Part shown: positions 1 to 11,540 of the stretch, in pieces
Layout of the letters: every line of letters starts with the position of its first letter
Position numbering within the stretch: position 1 is the stretch's first letter
Origin: Cephalotus follicularis
Lineage: Eukaryota > Streptophyta > Magnoliopsida > Oxalidales > Cephalotaceae
DNA length: 64,000 nucleotides
Direction of reading: 5' to 3'
NCBI GenBank assembly: GCA_001972305.1
Contig: BDDD01002863.1
Coordinates: 62,001-126,000, forward strand
The notes under the pieces: generated by a model
Database searches by the model: none
What the model saw: only the letters and a program-made list of their open reading frames with translations
What the model was told of the DNA's origin: nothing
Translations under genes and position numbers: made by a program

Positions 1-84
1 CGTCAGCGCTTTAGTCGGGATAGAGGTGAAAAGCTCAGTATAAGGCCGTAACCATCGACGCTTAGAGGTAAAGAGTCGACGCTT
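1..84. repeat. GTCGACGC-type degenerate palindrome cluster (A LTR)
   Basis: At least three near-copies of a short core (ATCGACGCTTA, GTCGACGCTTT, CGTCAGCGCTTT) are spaced about 25-40 bases apart. The same core recurs in other LTR families of this window. Confidence 0.6.
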
Positions 85-307
85 TGCCCTATGTCAGGTG
101 CATAATTCTAGATTTTTATCCCATTTCGGAGGATTTAAATGGATTGTAGGACACGTGTCAAGCAAGGGATGGAAGACTTATGATATTTTACTACTATAGG
201 GCAGGTGGCATCTGTTGAATTGATTGAATTCAATCACATGGAGGCAAGCTCACATGGGTGAAGTCATGGATGACACCATGCAAGCTTAGCCTCCAAGTTT
301 GCCTCTC

Positions 308-317
308 CTATATATAT
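308..317 (+). promoter_or_regulatory. Probable TATA box of the A LTR
   Basis: CTATATATAT lies just upstream of a conserved stretch containing CAGCTGAGAA and of a long purine-rich leader. The surrounding sequence is conserved with 38045-38110 in the other A copy, although the TATA there is weaker. Function as the LTR promoter is inferred from position and composition. Confidence 0.5.
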
Positions 318-361
318 GTGTGTGCATTCTCAGCTGAGAAAAGAGTTTGTTTCTGCTGAGC

Positions 362-530
362 TTGGAGAGGACGAAAGGGAGAGAAAGAAGAAGAGAGGGA
401 GAGAAAGAGAGAAAGAAGAAAGGGAGATAAAGAAGAAGAGAGAAAGAAGAAAGGGAGAGAAAGAAGAAGAGAGAAAGGAGAGGGAGAGAAGGAGAGAAGG
501 AGAGAAAGAGAAATAGAGAAGAGAAAGGAA
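362..530 (+). repeat. GA-rich low-complexity tract
   Basis: An almost pure purine stretch built from GAGAGAAAGAAG-like units follows the TATA-like box and so probably lies in the 5' part of the LTR transcript. Similar GA tracts lie in G (12845-12930) and A (36745-36890). The open frames it creates on both strands are composition artefacts. Confidence 0.8.
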
Positions 531-2501
531 GGAAAATTTTGTGGAGATTTCGGTGTAGAAATTTCTTCAACGTAGAGAAAGAAGGAAGGAGAATAAAGCA
601 AAGTAAGGATTCCTATTCTTTTTCTAAAAAGTTTTTTACGTTGTAAGGAAACTCTATTCTTTCGCTCAAAAGTATTTTACCTACCTTCCTAAAATATTTT
701 ATGATGATAATTTATAACTCAATTTAATTTAACTTTCCCATCGACATGATCAGTATATCCGTCTGACAGAGAGGAGGAAGTTCATTTTTCAATTATTATT
801 TCAAATTTTATGCTCGTTGCAACCGTTTATTTTATCAACTCAGTTTAATTTAACTTTCCCATCGACATGAGCGGTATATCCGTCTGACAAAGTGGAGGAA
901 GTTAATTTTAATTTAATATTTCAATTAAGCAATTTTATGCTCGACATTCAAATAACTTATTTTTATATATCTTTTATAATTGTTACGTTCCTGTATTTTA
1001 AATTTCTGCCAATATTCGTGGTAAATGTCTATATTAAATTTATGTAAATTCTTAAATTCTATGTTGAATTATTGCCAATTTCTTAACAAAATTCTATATT
1101 ACTATTTTAAAATATTTCCGTATGAAATATAAATTCTAGAAAATGTTGTACAAAAGTTATTTATGGATGCTTTGAGCTGATCACTCGAAGTATCAAGAAA
1201 TGATTATTTTTACAAATGAGAAAATGCAACAAACTAAGATGAACAATGACTGGATTGCGATCCAGGGTGGATTAATCTAGTAAAAGATTAATGTTAAGGA
1301 GCGGAGAGTGCTCTCGGGCATGCATGCTTAGTAATGATAGTAATCGGGGAGTGCACAATGCCCCGGTGAAGCGAAAGTTCAACAAGGTTATTTACGTTTT
1401 TTACAATCCCTCAGTATTTATGAAATATTCCGATTCATGAGATAGGGTCAGAAAAAGAAATAAAGTGTTCTGTTTCATGAGATATGAGCAGAAAAGGAAA
1501 TGAATGTGAAATGTTTTGGCTTTATAAAATAATACGAGACAATGGTTTTCAAGGAAGTTATGTTTTCACGTATGGCTGGACTATATATACCAGAAAATGT
1601 ATGATTTTAGAAATGTTCTGGTTTTATAAAACTAGAAGATGATTTTCAAAGATATTTTGAAATGTATGATGTTGCAAACGTTTTGATAAAGATTATAAAA
1701 AATAACGGATTTCGATAACGTTTTATGACTATGATTTTTACTGATCTCTTTAAAGCTCACTCCTTTCAATGTCTTGTTTTAAACAAATCTTCCAGGAAAT
1801 GTTGAACGTGAAGTTGGGAGCTTTAGAGGAAGTTCGCGAAAGAAGAGTAAGGAAAGGAGTATGATATGCTATGCAGTTATGTTTTAATGTTCTGTGTTAA
1901 TGTTTTGTGCCATGTAACGTTTTATGATAGACGGTGTATAGATGTTATATTATAGGAACAAATGCTATAGGTTATGATGTTTCTGTGTAAGATGATGATA
2001 TCAAGAGTTATTGAACATAGTTTACTATATGAGATGTTAATGATAAAGGCGAGTATATGATTGTTTTATGATGTAATAAGTTTATGTTTTTCCGCTGTGT
2101 AAGGTTACATATTAAGTGATGTATAAATGTAAATGTATTAGAAATGATCATAATAATGAGAATATGACATTTTGAAATTGGTGTTTCAAAAATGTAAGCA
2201 TATGTGATCCTGTGAAGTTATTAAGTAATAGTGTTATGTTTTAAATCTAAGTTGAGATTAAATGATATGATATGGATCGTTAAATGATTAAACGATTTGA
2301 TGATTAAGGTTTCACCCCACGTAACGCACCGATCTTCGGAGCTCGCTTTGAGCTGAAAGTGGACTCGGGTCGGGGGCGCTACAGTTAACCTGTCACGCAT
2401 ATTGTGTTTTGCAAAGATTGTGAGTCGGATTGCATGTGTTGTATGCTTTCAAATCTATTGGTCTTGAGTCGTGTTGAAGGAACCATGTTTTGGTTCGCTT
2501 A

Positions 2502-2760
2502 ATCGTTGACGCTAAGGAAAGAAGTGTCGACACTATGGACCGTTATAAGAAGAATGAGCTCTATTTTCGCGATAAATGTCGATGGTTGGAGAAAACATCG
2601 ATGCCATGATTCATTGTGTGTGAGAATGGACACGTGTAGTGTTGACGCCTGAGATTCCTACCTCAAAGCGTCGACACCAAGGGGAGAAGTGCCGACGCTT
2701 AATGGTCCTTGCCTTGAGTATCGACGCCAAAGGGATGAGACGTTGACGCGAATAGAGCCC
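2502..2760. repeat. GTCGACGC-type palindrome cluster (G 5' LTR)
   Basis: About eight degenerate copies of a GTCGACGC/GTTGACGC core occur, for example GTCGACACTATGG, GCGTCGACACCAAGG and GTATCGACGCCAAAG. The matching cluster in the 3' LTR is at 13845-14095. Confidence 0.65.
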
Positions 2761-3184
2761 GTTTGCGTTTGAAGCACATGTTTGCATTGCATATCGTTAT
2801 GGATTGAAATGTATATAATTGTTAAAGTGTTTATCATTTTCTCTAATGGGATTATGGTTTTGTTATAACCAATATTTTGTATGAAATGTTGTATTTCAAA
2901 GATTGAAACGAGGTTTCAAGGGATTGTACAAATTTTGAATAAATATGTTTGGCAAGTACTTTATTTTACATAAATTACTTTATGACTGTTTTGGAAATGA
3001 CTGTTTTGTATACATCTATATATATGTTATGATTTCAAGCGTTTATGAAATTATATACAACTTGCAACATAATTGACTGGATTGATTGATTGTTGAGCTT
3101 TCCTAGCACCACGGGATGGTTAGCCGTGTGCTTTCCAAGCTCGGGTCCGGTTAGCATCATTGATTGATGGATTGTGATGGGAAT

Positions 3185-3426
3185 TTCGCATTAGTTACTA
3201 AACACAGAGTGGAAGTAACTAGGAATTTCACATGTGTTGGCTGCTAAACACGGAGTGGAAGTAGCTGGGTTTTCCCATACCATGGTTACTAAAAGCAGAG
3301 CGGAAGTAACTGGGCAACTAAACAAGAGTGGAATTAGGTAGGGACTCCCACATTCGGCGGTTACTGAACGCAGAGCGGAAGTAACTGCGTTACTAAACAC
3401 ATAGTGGAAGTGACCGGGTGCTAAGC
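3185..3426 (+). repeat. Minisatellite: CTAAACRCAGAGYGGAAGT units
   Basis: Seven or so degenerate units of roughly 25-40 bases, each with a core like CTAAACACAGAGTGGAAGT followed by AACTGGG or GACCGGG. The same units recur at the head of every 1.1-kb terminal unit of both G LTRs (for example 6645-6850, 14535-14765, 18160-18345 and 19805-20045). LTR X inserted inside this array. Confidence 0.8.
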
Positions 3427-3569
3427 TGTAAAAACCGTAAACTCAATCCGTGTACATTGTAATATTGATGAATAAAGTGTGCACTTACTTGAATTTAATG
3501 TCCAATTATTATACGGTTTGTGGTCGCTAGTTTAATTGAGCAAAATGGGCCTAAATAACTAAAAACAAT

Positions 3570-3655
3570 CATCGACAGCCGACTGTCACAGGGGAACAGT
3601 CGACTGTCGGATGCTTGAGTGGACAGTCGACTGCCTGCTAAAGATAGTCGACTGG
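3570..3655. repeat. CAGTCGACTG palindrome cluster, part 1 (X copy 1)
   Basis: Degenerate palindromes such as ACAGTCGACTGTCGG and GACAGTCGACTGCC occur in close succession, and a second group lies at 4415-4530 in the same LTR. Confidence 0.7.
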
Positions 3656-4414
3656 ATCGGTACAGAACTGGCGTCTGTGCATGCCTGTGAGACTGAATCA
3701 AAGGGGCATTGCATGAGGGACAAGTGTTAGGAGAAGTCACCAGCTGCCAGAGCATGTAAAAAGGCATGCTTGCATGTCTTCTATCCCTCCTGAAACCTGC
3801 AGACATAGGATGAGAAGAGAGAAAGTAAAGGTAAGCAAAATGCATGTGAGAGAGAGAAGGAAATGAGAGAAACTGAGTAAGGGAATCTGGCGAATTCAAG
3901 GGTACCTGAGCTTTATATCAGCTGTCTAGGAGCTGAATGTGTGTTAGAAAACACTAAGAATCTAGGAGGGCTTGCTGAAGGAGTGTTGGAGCTTGCATGT
4001 TGAAGGATTAGAGCTTAAAGAAGGAGTTGGAGCTTGATTCCTGGTAAGCCTCCAATCTGGATTATTGTTGAAGTTGCAAACTAACAGTATCACATATGGC
4101 TTACTTGTCTTCTGTCCATAATGCTACAACTAGAAATGGTAATGAGAGGGATTAAGAAATAGTGGATGTGAAGCTAAGGGAATTGTTGATAATTCTAATT
4201 TGGATTATAGATGTTGATTTGTTATAATGATATAAACTTACTGATTCCAATTGATCTTGGGATAGCAATTGAGGTAGGGGTAATGACATATTTTGGAAGA
4301 TATGAGTATGCATGTCATGTATGATTATTTTTTGTACGATTGCATGTGTTGAATCGGTTAGAAATTGAACATTGAAATACATAACCTGCTACTGCCTGTG
4401 TTTCTGGGCAGCAG

Positions 4415-4530
4415 CAGTCGACTGTTCTTCATGGCAGTCGACTACTCAACCCTATCCAGTCGACTGTTAAGACAAACAGTCGGCTGCTCAACCAAAACAG
4501 TCGACTGTTCTTGAGAACAGCCGACTGTCC
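4415..4530. repeat. CAGTCGACTG palindrome cluster, part 2 (X copy 1)
   Basis: Six copies of (C)AGTCGACTG or its variants (AGTCGGCTG, AGCCGACTG) lie within 116 bases, about 16-28 bases apart. The corresponding group in X copy 2 is 16015-16112 and has fewer copies. Confidence 0.75.
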
Positions 4531-5622
4531 TGGGCTAAAGTTATGGTATAGGTCATGTGTGGACTTTAATTTGAATTGTTACTGACTTGCTACTGTTTCT
4601 GTATATGCTACTGTTAATTAGTATATACTAGTGTTTGTTATAAGCCCTACTGTTTCCATATTTCCAAAGATTGAACAAACTAAGTGCTATATGACCCATT
4701 AATGATTTCAACTATCATTTTCAAATGAAACCTAATGATTACTGTTTTCCTCCAAATGAGGGGTACTGATAAATGAACTGTTTAAAAGTGTTCTAAAAAG
4801 AAGGCTACTACTATATTACAGTGATATACAGATTGTAATGTTTGTCATTGAATAGTTCCGTGGTCGAGTGATGGGAAGATATCACTGATTACGGCGGCGA
4901 GCCTACGTGCTAGGAGTTGGCTAGTGCTTATTCACCATACTGGTCTGCATCGCAGACCGTGTACTGTTAACTGCCCGCTAAATGCCGGCAGTACTGTTTA
5001 CCTCCTATCATCAGTGGAGTTGGGGTGATAGCTAGGTGGATCGACGTAGGTTAGGGGTTAGCGACGTCTTGATGCCCAATACTGGTCTTCGGACAACCAC
5101 TGGATTGATTGATTGTACCCTTGTGTGGTATTCCTGCATTGTATTGTCTATGGCCAATTGGCATGGTTGCTTATATATTGGAATACTTAAATGTTATTTT
5201 AAATATAAACTGTCATACACGTTGCATCCATATATTCCTTAGCATGAATTATCTTCCTACTTAGCCAAGTGAGGACAACGGCTAACCCCTACAATTTCAG
5301 ATTAAGCAAGGACGTTCAGAGAGTGCTGCTAAAGCTTGAAGAGCTTTTACTTACTATCTTAATGTGGTTATTTGTTATGATGTACTGTATTTTGATATGA
5401 ACGGTTCATACCCCGTCACTGTTGTATTTCCTTATATATATGGATACTTGAGTTGATTTGTACCCGCACGTAGTATGGGATACGTGCGAATGACTTATGT
5501 TTTATAATCCAGATGACTGCTTCCGCTTAAGTATTTGATTTGTTATGAGAATGCTAGATTATTATGCTTATTCCTGATATCACCATATATGTTGTCTAAG
5601 TATTGAATAACGGGGTGTGACA

Positions 5623-6613
5623 TAAACACAGAGTGGAAGCATCCCTGAATGGATTGTTTGTCCTTTGTGACTGATTGATTGTTTTGGCAGTTACTAAACG
5701 TAGAGCCTAAGTAACCAGGTTGATAAACACAGAGTGGAAGTGACTGGGTGCTAAACACAGAGTGGAAGCATCCCCGTTGAAAGTGTTGTCCTTTGTGGCA
5801 TGATTGATCGATTGATGATTGATTGACTAAGTGATTGTTTGTCCGTTGTGACATGTTTGACTGTATTGGATTGGTTGTCCGTTGTGACATGTTTGACTGT
5901 ATCGAATTGTTTTGTCCGCCGTGACATGACTGTATTGGATTGGATTGATTTGTCCTTTGTGACATGTTTGACTCGATTGATGGGTTTGCAGTGACCTGAT
6001 TGATACTTTGTATGGTTATAGCCACTTGGCATAGTCGTACCTTTTGGCTTGTATACATATATACGTACATATATATAGATATATATACATATCGCGTATT
6101 GCATCATGGTGCATTCATTTCATGGAATTCATTATCATTGAGTCCCAAAGTGCATTATATTTTCTCTACTTAGCCGAGTAAGGACAAAGGCTAACCCCAT
6201 ACATTTCAGGTTGATGCAGTGGATTTTCACCGTTGGGATTTGGGTAGCGAAGTGATGTTTAAACTGTGTTTTCCTCTGAGGAATGTTTAAATTTGTTGTT
6301 GTAATAATGAATTGTCCTTATGTTGTATTTACTTTGAGAAATGTTTACTTTGGAGATTACTGTATTGGTGTTTTAATGTAACTGATCGAATATCAGATCA
6401 CTCTCAGTTTGAGGGATTTTGATAATGGTTATAAGATGATAAATGCTAGCATCATGTAGTATGGGATGAATGATATGTGTGGTTTCAGCTTATGATTCAT
6501 ATGCTTCCGCAAGATACTATGTTTTGAAAAGTTTCAATTTATACGTAAATTGCAATAAGCTGAATATATGTTGATTACCATAACCTAAAAGTTGTTAAAT
6601 GGAAAATGTGACA
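5623..6613 (+). repeat. LTR terminal tandem unit 1 (G 5' LTR)
   Basis: This unit of about 1 kb ends in ATGTGACA. In order it contains CTAAACACAGAGTGG minisatellite units, a TCCGTTGTGACATGTTTGA minisatellite (about 5840-5990), a TA/TG-rich stretch, a TTAGCC...GGCTAA hairpin (about 6171-6196) and the LTR tail. It is followed at 6614 by ACAGTGGTATG, the junction shared by the other units. Confidence 0.8.
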
Positions 6614-7699
6614 ACAGTGGTATGTTAGGGACTCCCACATTCGGTGGTTACTAAAAGCAGAGCGGAAGTAACGGGGTAACTAAACACAGAGTGGAAGTGA
6701 CACGGTGCTAAACACAGAGTGGAAGCATCCCTGAATGGATTGTTTGTTCGATGTGACTGATTGATTGTTGTGGCGGTTAATAAACGCAGAGCAGAAGAAA
6801 CCGGGTTGCTAAACACAGAGTGGAAGAGACCGGGTTCTAAACAAAGAGTGGAAGCATCCCCGTTTAAAGTGTTGTCCTTGGTGGCATGATTGATCGATTG
6901 ATGATTGATTGACTGAGTGATTGTTTGTCTGTTGTAACATGTTTGACTGTATTGAATTGGTTGTCCGTTGTGACATGTTTGACTGTATCTGATTGTTTTG
7001 TCCGCCGTGACATGACTGTATTGGATTGGATTGATTTGTCCTCTGTGACATGTTTAACTGGATTGATGGGTCCGCAGTGACCTGATTGGAAATTTGTATG
7101 GTTATAGCCACTTGGCATTGTCAAATCTTTTGGCCTTTATACATATATACGTACATATATATGTATATACGTATCGCGTATTGCATCATGGTGCATTCAT
7201 TTCATAGTATTCATTATCATTGAGTCCCGAAGTGCATTATATTTTCTCTACTTAGCCGAGTGAGGACAAAGGCTAATCCCCTACATTTCAGGTTGATCCA
7301 GCGAATTGTCATCATTGGGCTTTGGGTAGCGAAGTGAAGTTTAAATTGTGTTTTGCTCTGAGGAATGTTTAAATTAGTTGTTGTAATAATGAATTGTCCT
7401 TATGTTTCATTTACTTTGAGAAATGTTTACTTTTGAGATTACTGTATTGGTGTTTTAATGTAACAGATCGGATATTAGATCATGCTCCGTTTGAGGGCTT
7501 TTGACAATGGTTATAAGATGATAAATTCTAGTACCATGTAGTATGGGATGCATGATACGTGTAGTATAAGCTTATGATTCATATTCTTCCGCAAGCTACT
7601 GTGTTTTGAAAAGTTTCAATTTATTCGTAAATTGCAATAAGCTGAATATATGTTGATTGCCATAACCTAAATGTTGTTTGATGGAAACGGGGTGTGACA
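6614..7699 (+). repeat. LTR terminal tandem unit 2 (G 5' LTR)
   Basis: A 1086-base unit with the same internal order as unit 1, ending in the true LTR terminus GGGGTGTGACA. It starts ACAGTGGTATGTTAG. Confidence 0.8.
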
Positions 7700-7700
7700 A

Positions 7701-7715
7701 TGGTAGTATCTGAGC
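7701..7715 (+). promoter_or_regulatory. Primer-binding site of G (decayed, initiator Met tRNA)
   Basis: TGGTAGTATCTGAGC lies one base past the LTR end. It resembles the canonical TGGTATCAGAGC seen at B and copia, with a small insertion and a substitution. It marks where minus-strand DNA synthesis would start. Confidence 0.7.
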
Positions 7716-7815
7716 ATATATCCATTTATATGCTTAGCTTGGATAAGTTCCTTGGCAATTAACTAATTGTTTCCTTGAGATGATTACTAATGACATCTTT
7801 TGCATATCGGAACAA

Positions 7816-8530
7816 ATGGACAGAAGGAGAACACGTGCTAGAGCTAGAGTCGCTAATGCAAATACTCCCCAGGAAGCAAATGAAAGGAGACATCCAATGG
7901 ATCATATGGCTGATTACTTTCAATAGCAGATGGCTGCTAATGCAGCTAACATGGAGGAGATACGGCGATTGTACGCCCAATCTGAGCTGCGAGGTGTGGT
8001 TGCTGACCATTGTGCACATCACGATGGAAGTCAGTTTCGGAAAAACCTTGAAAGGTTCATGAGGCAGAATCCTCCTAGCTTCAATGGAGAGCTTGATGCT
8101 ACTATTGCAGAAAGATGGTTACAATATCTGGAGAAGATCTTTAACGTGATGGAATGCACCGATGGTCAGAAACTGTGGTTTGCTGTATATCAGTTATGGG
8201 GAGAGGCCACTCACTGGTAGGAGATGGTCAGGGCAAAGTGGGAGTCCGCTGGACTCGGTAGTACTTGGGAAAGGTTTCAGGAAGAGTTTCTTGCAACTTA
8301 TGTGCCCGGATAGAGCGGGAATGGAGAGAGACAGAGCTCTTGGAGTTACATCAAGATGATATGACCATGGCCGAATATCAGGCCAGATTCATGGAGTTAG
8401 CTAGACATTAGCATACTTGGTGGCTGATGAAGAAAAGAAAATATGGAGATTTATGAAAGGCTTGCGACCGGATCTTCGGTCGGAGATTAGTGGTATGGAG
8501 CTGGAAACATTTGTATAGGCTGCTCAAAAA
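7816..8530 (+). pseudogene. Decayed Ty3/gypsy gag (element G)
   Basis: Structural capsid protein of an LTR retrotransposon, recognisable but broken. The frame opens at ATG 7816 with an Arg-rich N-terminus (MDRRRTRAR), meets TAG at 7924-7926, continues through a region with LERFMRQNPPSFNGELD and ERWLQYLEKIF, and meets TAG at 8218-8220 directly after Trp. Beyond this the capsid signature STWERFQEEFLATYVP is readable. A frameshift near 8308 leads to DDMTMAEYQARFMELARH, a further TAG, and GLRPDLRSEISGMELETF before coding similarity fades near 8530. These are hallmarks of the retrotransposon gag family (PF03732-type), whose intact copies also carry a CCHC knuckle; none is seen here. It cannot make a functional capsid. 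It is the only substantial coding remnant in G. Confidence 0.85.
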
Positions 8531-8699
8531 ATATATATATATATATATCTGCTACACCTTCTGCATACGTTTGTTGCCTATGTGTATTGTACACAGCCAT
8601 TGGCTGCTGACCATTTCATTGAAATGAAGTGGGCCAGGTTCAGGTTCAGATGGTAGCTACAGTGATTAATCAAGACAAGCGCATGGTAAGAAATTACAT
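8531..8699 (+). other. Unassigned internal sequence of G with AT microsatellite
   Basis: Contains a short (TA)n run at about 8530-8548 and no recognisable coding or LTR signature. Probably decayed internal sequence between gag and the LTR-derived segment. Confidence 0.4.
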
Positions 8700-9450
8700 T
8701 TCTCCAGCCTATCTTGTGTTATATGAATAATGTAAGGGAACTGATATTTTGAGGCTTGTTATTGTACATTATATGACCTGCCGGCTTGTGGCAATGCTGG
8801 AAAATAAATGTGTGTTGATGTATTGGACCTACTGATATGTGGCAGTGCATAAGTTGATCGGTGTATGATATTACTGGGTATGATCAGACCCGTCTTTTGA
8901 GGTTTTGACATGACTATCCTTTGCATGCGTATGATATTATTGGATATGATCAAGCCCATCATTTGAGGGTGTTGAAATGATTGTCCTTCCGTATGCAAAC
9001 GATATATTTGATTTAGTTGTGATGTAGTCTGGTGTGGACTGAGCCTCCAGCATATATTGTGATGAGATATGAGGGTTGATCCCCAAACATATAAACTGTG
9101 GTTTATCAGGTGGCAAAGAGACCGATAAACGAATACTTCATGCCAAAATTTCGAGAAATCCTAAGAGTATGATTTTAATGGATTCATCACTTGAGACATT
9201 AGAATGATGATTCATATATAAATTGTGGTTTGTTGAGGGCTGAGCCCATTTATAACTGTTGGTTCCTCCTTCGGGAGTGTGGATATATAAATTGTGTTTT
9301 CTTTACAGGGGGCATAGTCCGATAAACGAATACTTCATGCCCAATTTTTGGGAGTTTATAAGAGTTAGTATTTATTTTGACTAATTATTCTGCTGATGTG
9401 ATATGATTAATAAAGTGGTAATTGGAGTTATTTTAAGTTGTAGAATAATA
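8700..9450 (+). repeat. LTR-derived segment inside G, related to the B LTR
   Basis: This non-coding stretch resembles the reverse complement of the B-family LTR at about 39000-39330 and 54690-55020. Shared blocks are GACCTGCCGGCTTGTGGCA, GAGGGCTGAGCCC, TCCTCCTTCGGGAGTGTG, CTTTACAGGGGGCATAGTCC and ATAAACGAATACTTCATGCC. Two of these are present twice (ATAAACGAATACTTCATGCC at about 9125 and 9324), so the segment is itself internally duplicated. It occupies the place where pol would be expected. It could be an LTR captured into the internal region or a decayed solo LTR whose ends I cannot define. Confidence 0.6.
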
Positions 9451-9798
9451 ATAGGTGATACGTTGGGTTCTTTGAGACCCAGTGATATGGATATAGTATG
9501 GTTACATATCGAACGGATACAGATTGTAGGATTACGGAACGTGTGGTCATAAACCATATGGCTATGGGTCGTATAATTATGAATTGTTGATGTGGATGAC
9601 TTGTGGTCGCAAGCCTATCGCTCCAGTTCCTCCGTACATCTGGCGATTAGGAAGATGTATCGAGATTTGAAGCTCGATATTGGTGGAAGTGTGATGGTAA
9701 TACCATGGGCTTGGAAATCCACTTAGAATGTGAGGAAGAAGTGAAGGCGTTATACCTTCACATGTTTAATCTAGGGAATCTTGGGACGAGATTTCTCT
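9451..9798 (+). other. 3' internal remnant of G shared with element B
   Basis: The stretch around 9600-9690 (ending near AGGAAGATGTATCGAGATTTG) matches the reverse complement of 51690-51770 in B. The last part, AGGGAATCTTGGGACGAGATT, matches B just inside its 3' LTR (51145-51170). No open frame remains. It shows that the 3' end of G's internal region derives from a B-like parent. Confidence 0.6.
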
Positions 9799-9811
9799 AA
9801 GGAGGGGAGGA
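9799..9811 (+). promoter_or_regulatory. Polypurine tract of G
   Basis: AAGGAGGGGAGGA lies immediately before the 3' LTR start TGTAACGCC. It is the plus-strand DNA primer site and is identical to that of element B (reverse complement of 51129-51141). Confidence 0.85.
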
Positions 9812-11106
9812 TGTAACGCCCCAGAATTTCATAAATAATTATTATGAAATTGGTGCGTGTAAGACCGTAATAAAACTGACAGAGGCCTGGAGTGATAAAA
9901 GGGCATTTCGCATTGATGTCACACCCCGTTTCCCAAGAGGACAATATTAAAGTGGTAACGCAATCAACACAACATAATTCAGCTTATGCGATATTACGTA
10001 TAAACAAAAACCTTCAGTAGCGGAAGCAATAACATGAAATAAGCTGAATTTAAATATGTGTCACGCATCCCATGCTACGTGATACCCAACATGTTTATAT
10101 AAAACCCAACATCATAGTGGATCGCCCATAACAGAGTGTGATAATACAGTACAAGATGAAATAAACCACGTTACAATAATCCAATTAACATAGTCATTGT
10201 TCATTAATTCAGTACATGAAATAAGAGAAACAATTCAGTCTTCTCCTCAAGTCGCCTTGCATGCTCCATATCAAATTCACTCCATCAATCTGTTATAGTA
10301 GGGGTTTGCCTTTGTCCTCACTCGGCTAAGTGAATAAACCCATAAATGTTGTTCGAGGTATATGATAATCAGTATCATGAATGAATGCATTATGATACAG
10401 TATAGTATATATATCGCACTATATATATCGCAGTTTATACATGTGTAAAATATATGCATGTTCACAGTACAGGTATAACCTCATAAGGCTACATCAACAC
10501 AAGCAGTAAGTATGTCCGAAAAGGAACCAGACAAACAAGTCGTCATGACCGTCGCCACCTCCTGGCCCCAACGTCATGCACCCTTACTCCATTCCCGTTT
10601 GCGAACGGTTTGGGGCAAGTCCTCCGTACAGGTTGTTTAGCACGACGACTAAACAATCAACAGGTTATTAGCATAGCGGCTAATAATCACAAGCACAAAC
10701 ACCGTATAGTACAAGTCAAGCAATAAAATATAATTACTTGATCAAATATATTTGTTTAAAATATATTACTCTGTTCTCAGGATTGCGATAAGTTATAAAA
10801 CTTAAAACAATATAGTTTGATTGTGTAACCAATTCTCTTAACATTTCTCCGTCTTTGGAAAATACTTTTCCCGATCATTTGAAAAAATATATATATTTGG
10901 TAAATATACATTTTCGTACAATTAATGATTATAATAATCATGCAAGCTTTTCAAAATGGTTAACACTTTTTAGCAATCAACCACAATGCAATTCATAGTT
11001 CAGTAATAATGCAAACCTACGCTCAGAATGCATCTAGGATCGTTTCTAGAGTCATTTCGGGTCTAACGGGTCCCATTCGAGTGAAACTTTTCCAAACAGA
11101 GTAATA

Positions 11107-11540
11107 AGCGTCGATGCTTATTACCATGGCGTTGACGTCTTTACCCTAAGGCGCCAACATTTCGTGCAGTTATTTCCAGGCATTTTTAGACCAAAGACAT
11201 CGAAGCTTTTCCAAAGATGTCGATGTCTTTATGATACCGGAGGTATAAGTTTGCGTATCTTGATTCTAGGGGGAAGAATCCGGCCCCTAAACCTTCATAT
11301 AAGCAAATCTCACCCTCTCGAAGTGCATGGCATGCTACTGGTTATCAGAATATGCATCCAGAACATCAATGCGTGAATAAACGTGCAACCACAAGTGGGC
11401 AATTCACCATCTACAGTAAACACTTACTGTTCTACGAATACCCAGAAAAGGCGTCGATGTTTTTACTCAAACATCGATGTCTTTTTCATTCGCACACGAA
11501 GGCATCGACGTCTTTATGTAGGCATCGACGTCTATTCAGC
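11107..11540. repeat. GACGTC/GTCGAC palindrome cluster (H, distal)
   Basis: About ten degenerate copies of a GCGTCGATG/CATCGACGTC core, including GGCATCGACGTCTTTATG followed 18 bases later by GGCATCGACGTCTATT. Most have a CTTT on one side. Confidence 0.7.

Larger units (their letters stand above)
1..2383 (+). mobile_element. A-family LTR (3' part, cut by window edge)
   Basis: This is the downstream part of a Ty3/gypsy-type LTR. It aligns by eye with the A solo LTR at 36401-59259: the segment around 150-350 matches 37860-38110, and 1560-1850 matches 58360-58680. It ends in GGGGGCGCTACA at 2383, comparable to GGCGTTACA at 59259. The next bases, GTTAA (2384-2388), are found uninterrupted in G's other LTR at 13725-13729, which shows that A inserted into G's 5' LTR. 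Whether it is solo or part of a full element cannot be told because the left end lies outside the window. Confidence 0.85.
3427..5622 (+). mobile_element. Solo LTR X, copy 1 (passenger in G 5' LTR)
   Basis: It starts TGTAAAAACCG and ends CGGGGTGTGACA. It is flanked by TAAGC (3422-3426) and TAAAC (5623-5627), a TAAAC target duplication with one substitution. No primer site, polypurine tract or coding sequence lies inside, so it is a solo LTR. The same LTR sits at the same place in G's other LTR (14768-17206), so it was present before G last transposed. Relative to that copy it lacks about 280 bases near 4230. Confidence 0.85.
2384..7699 (+). mobile_element. G 5' LTR (right part; contains passenger X)
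   Basis: This segment matches 13725-20894 of the 3' LTR; the stretch before X has the same length in both (2384-3426 and 13725-14767). It ends in GGGGTGTGACA at 7699, followed after one base by the primer-binding site. It holds passenger LTR X at 3427-5622 and then two tandem terminal units. The upstream part of this LTR lies left of the A insertion, outside the window. Confidence 0.85.

Noticed and set aside
286-601. Open frames on both strands encoding Ser/Leu/Phe-rich or Glu/Lys/Arg-rich peptides
   Set aside because: They arise from the GA/CT-rich tract of the A LTR; open in several frames on both strands, no domain, and located in LTR leader sequence.
5543-7124. Several 80-175-codon minus-strand frames with repeated SNMSQRT-like peptides (also at 17127-20384)
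   Set aside because: They are translations of the minisatellites in the G LTR units, antisense to the element, present in overlapping frames and changing frame between units.
7790-8062. 90-codon frame overlapping G gag
   Set aside because: It is the wrong frame; the frame starting at 7816 carries the gag signatures.
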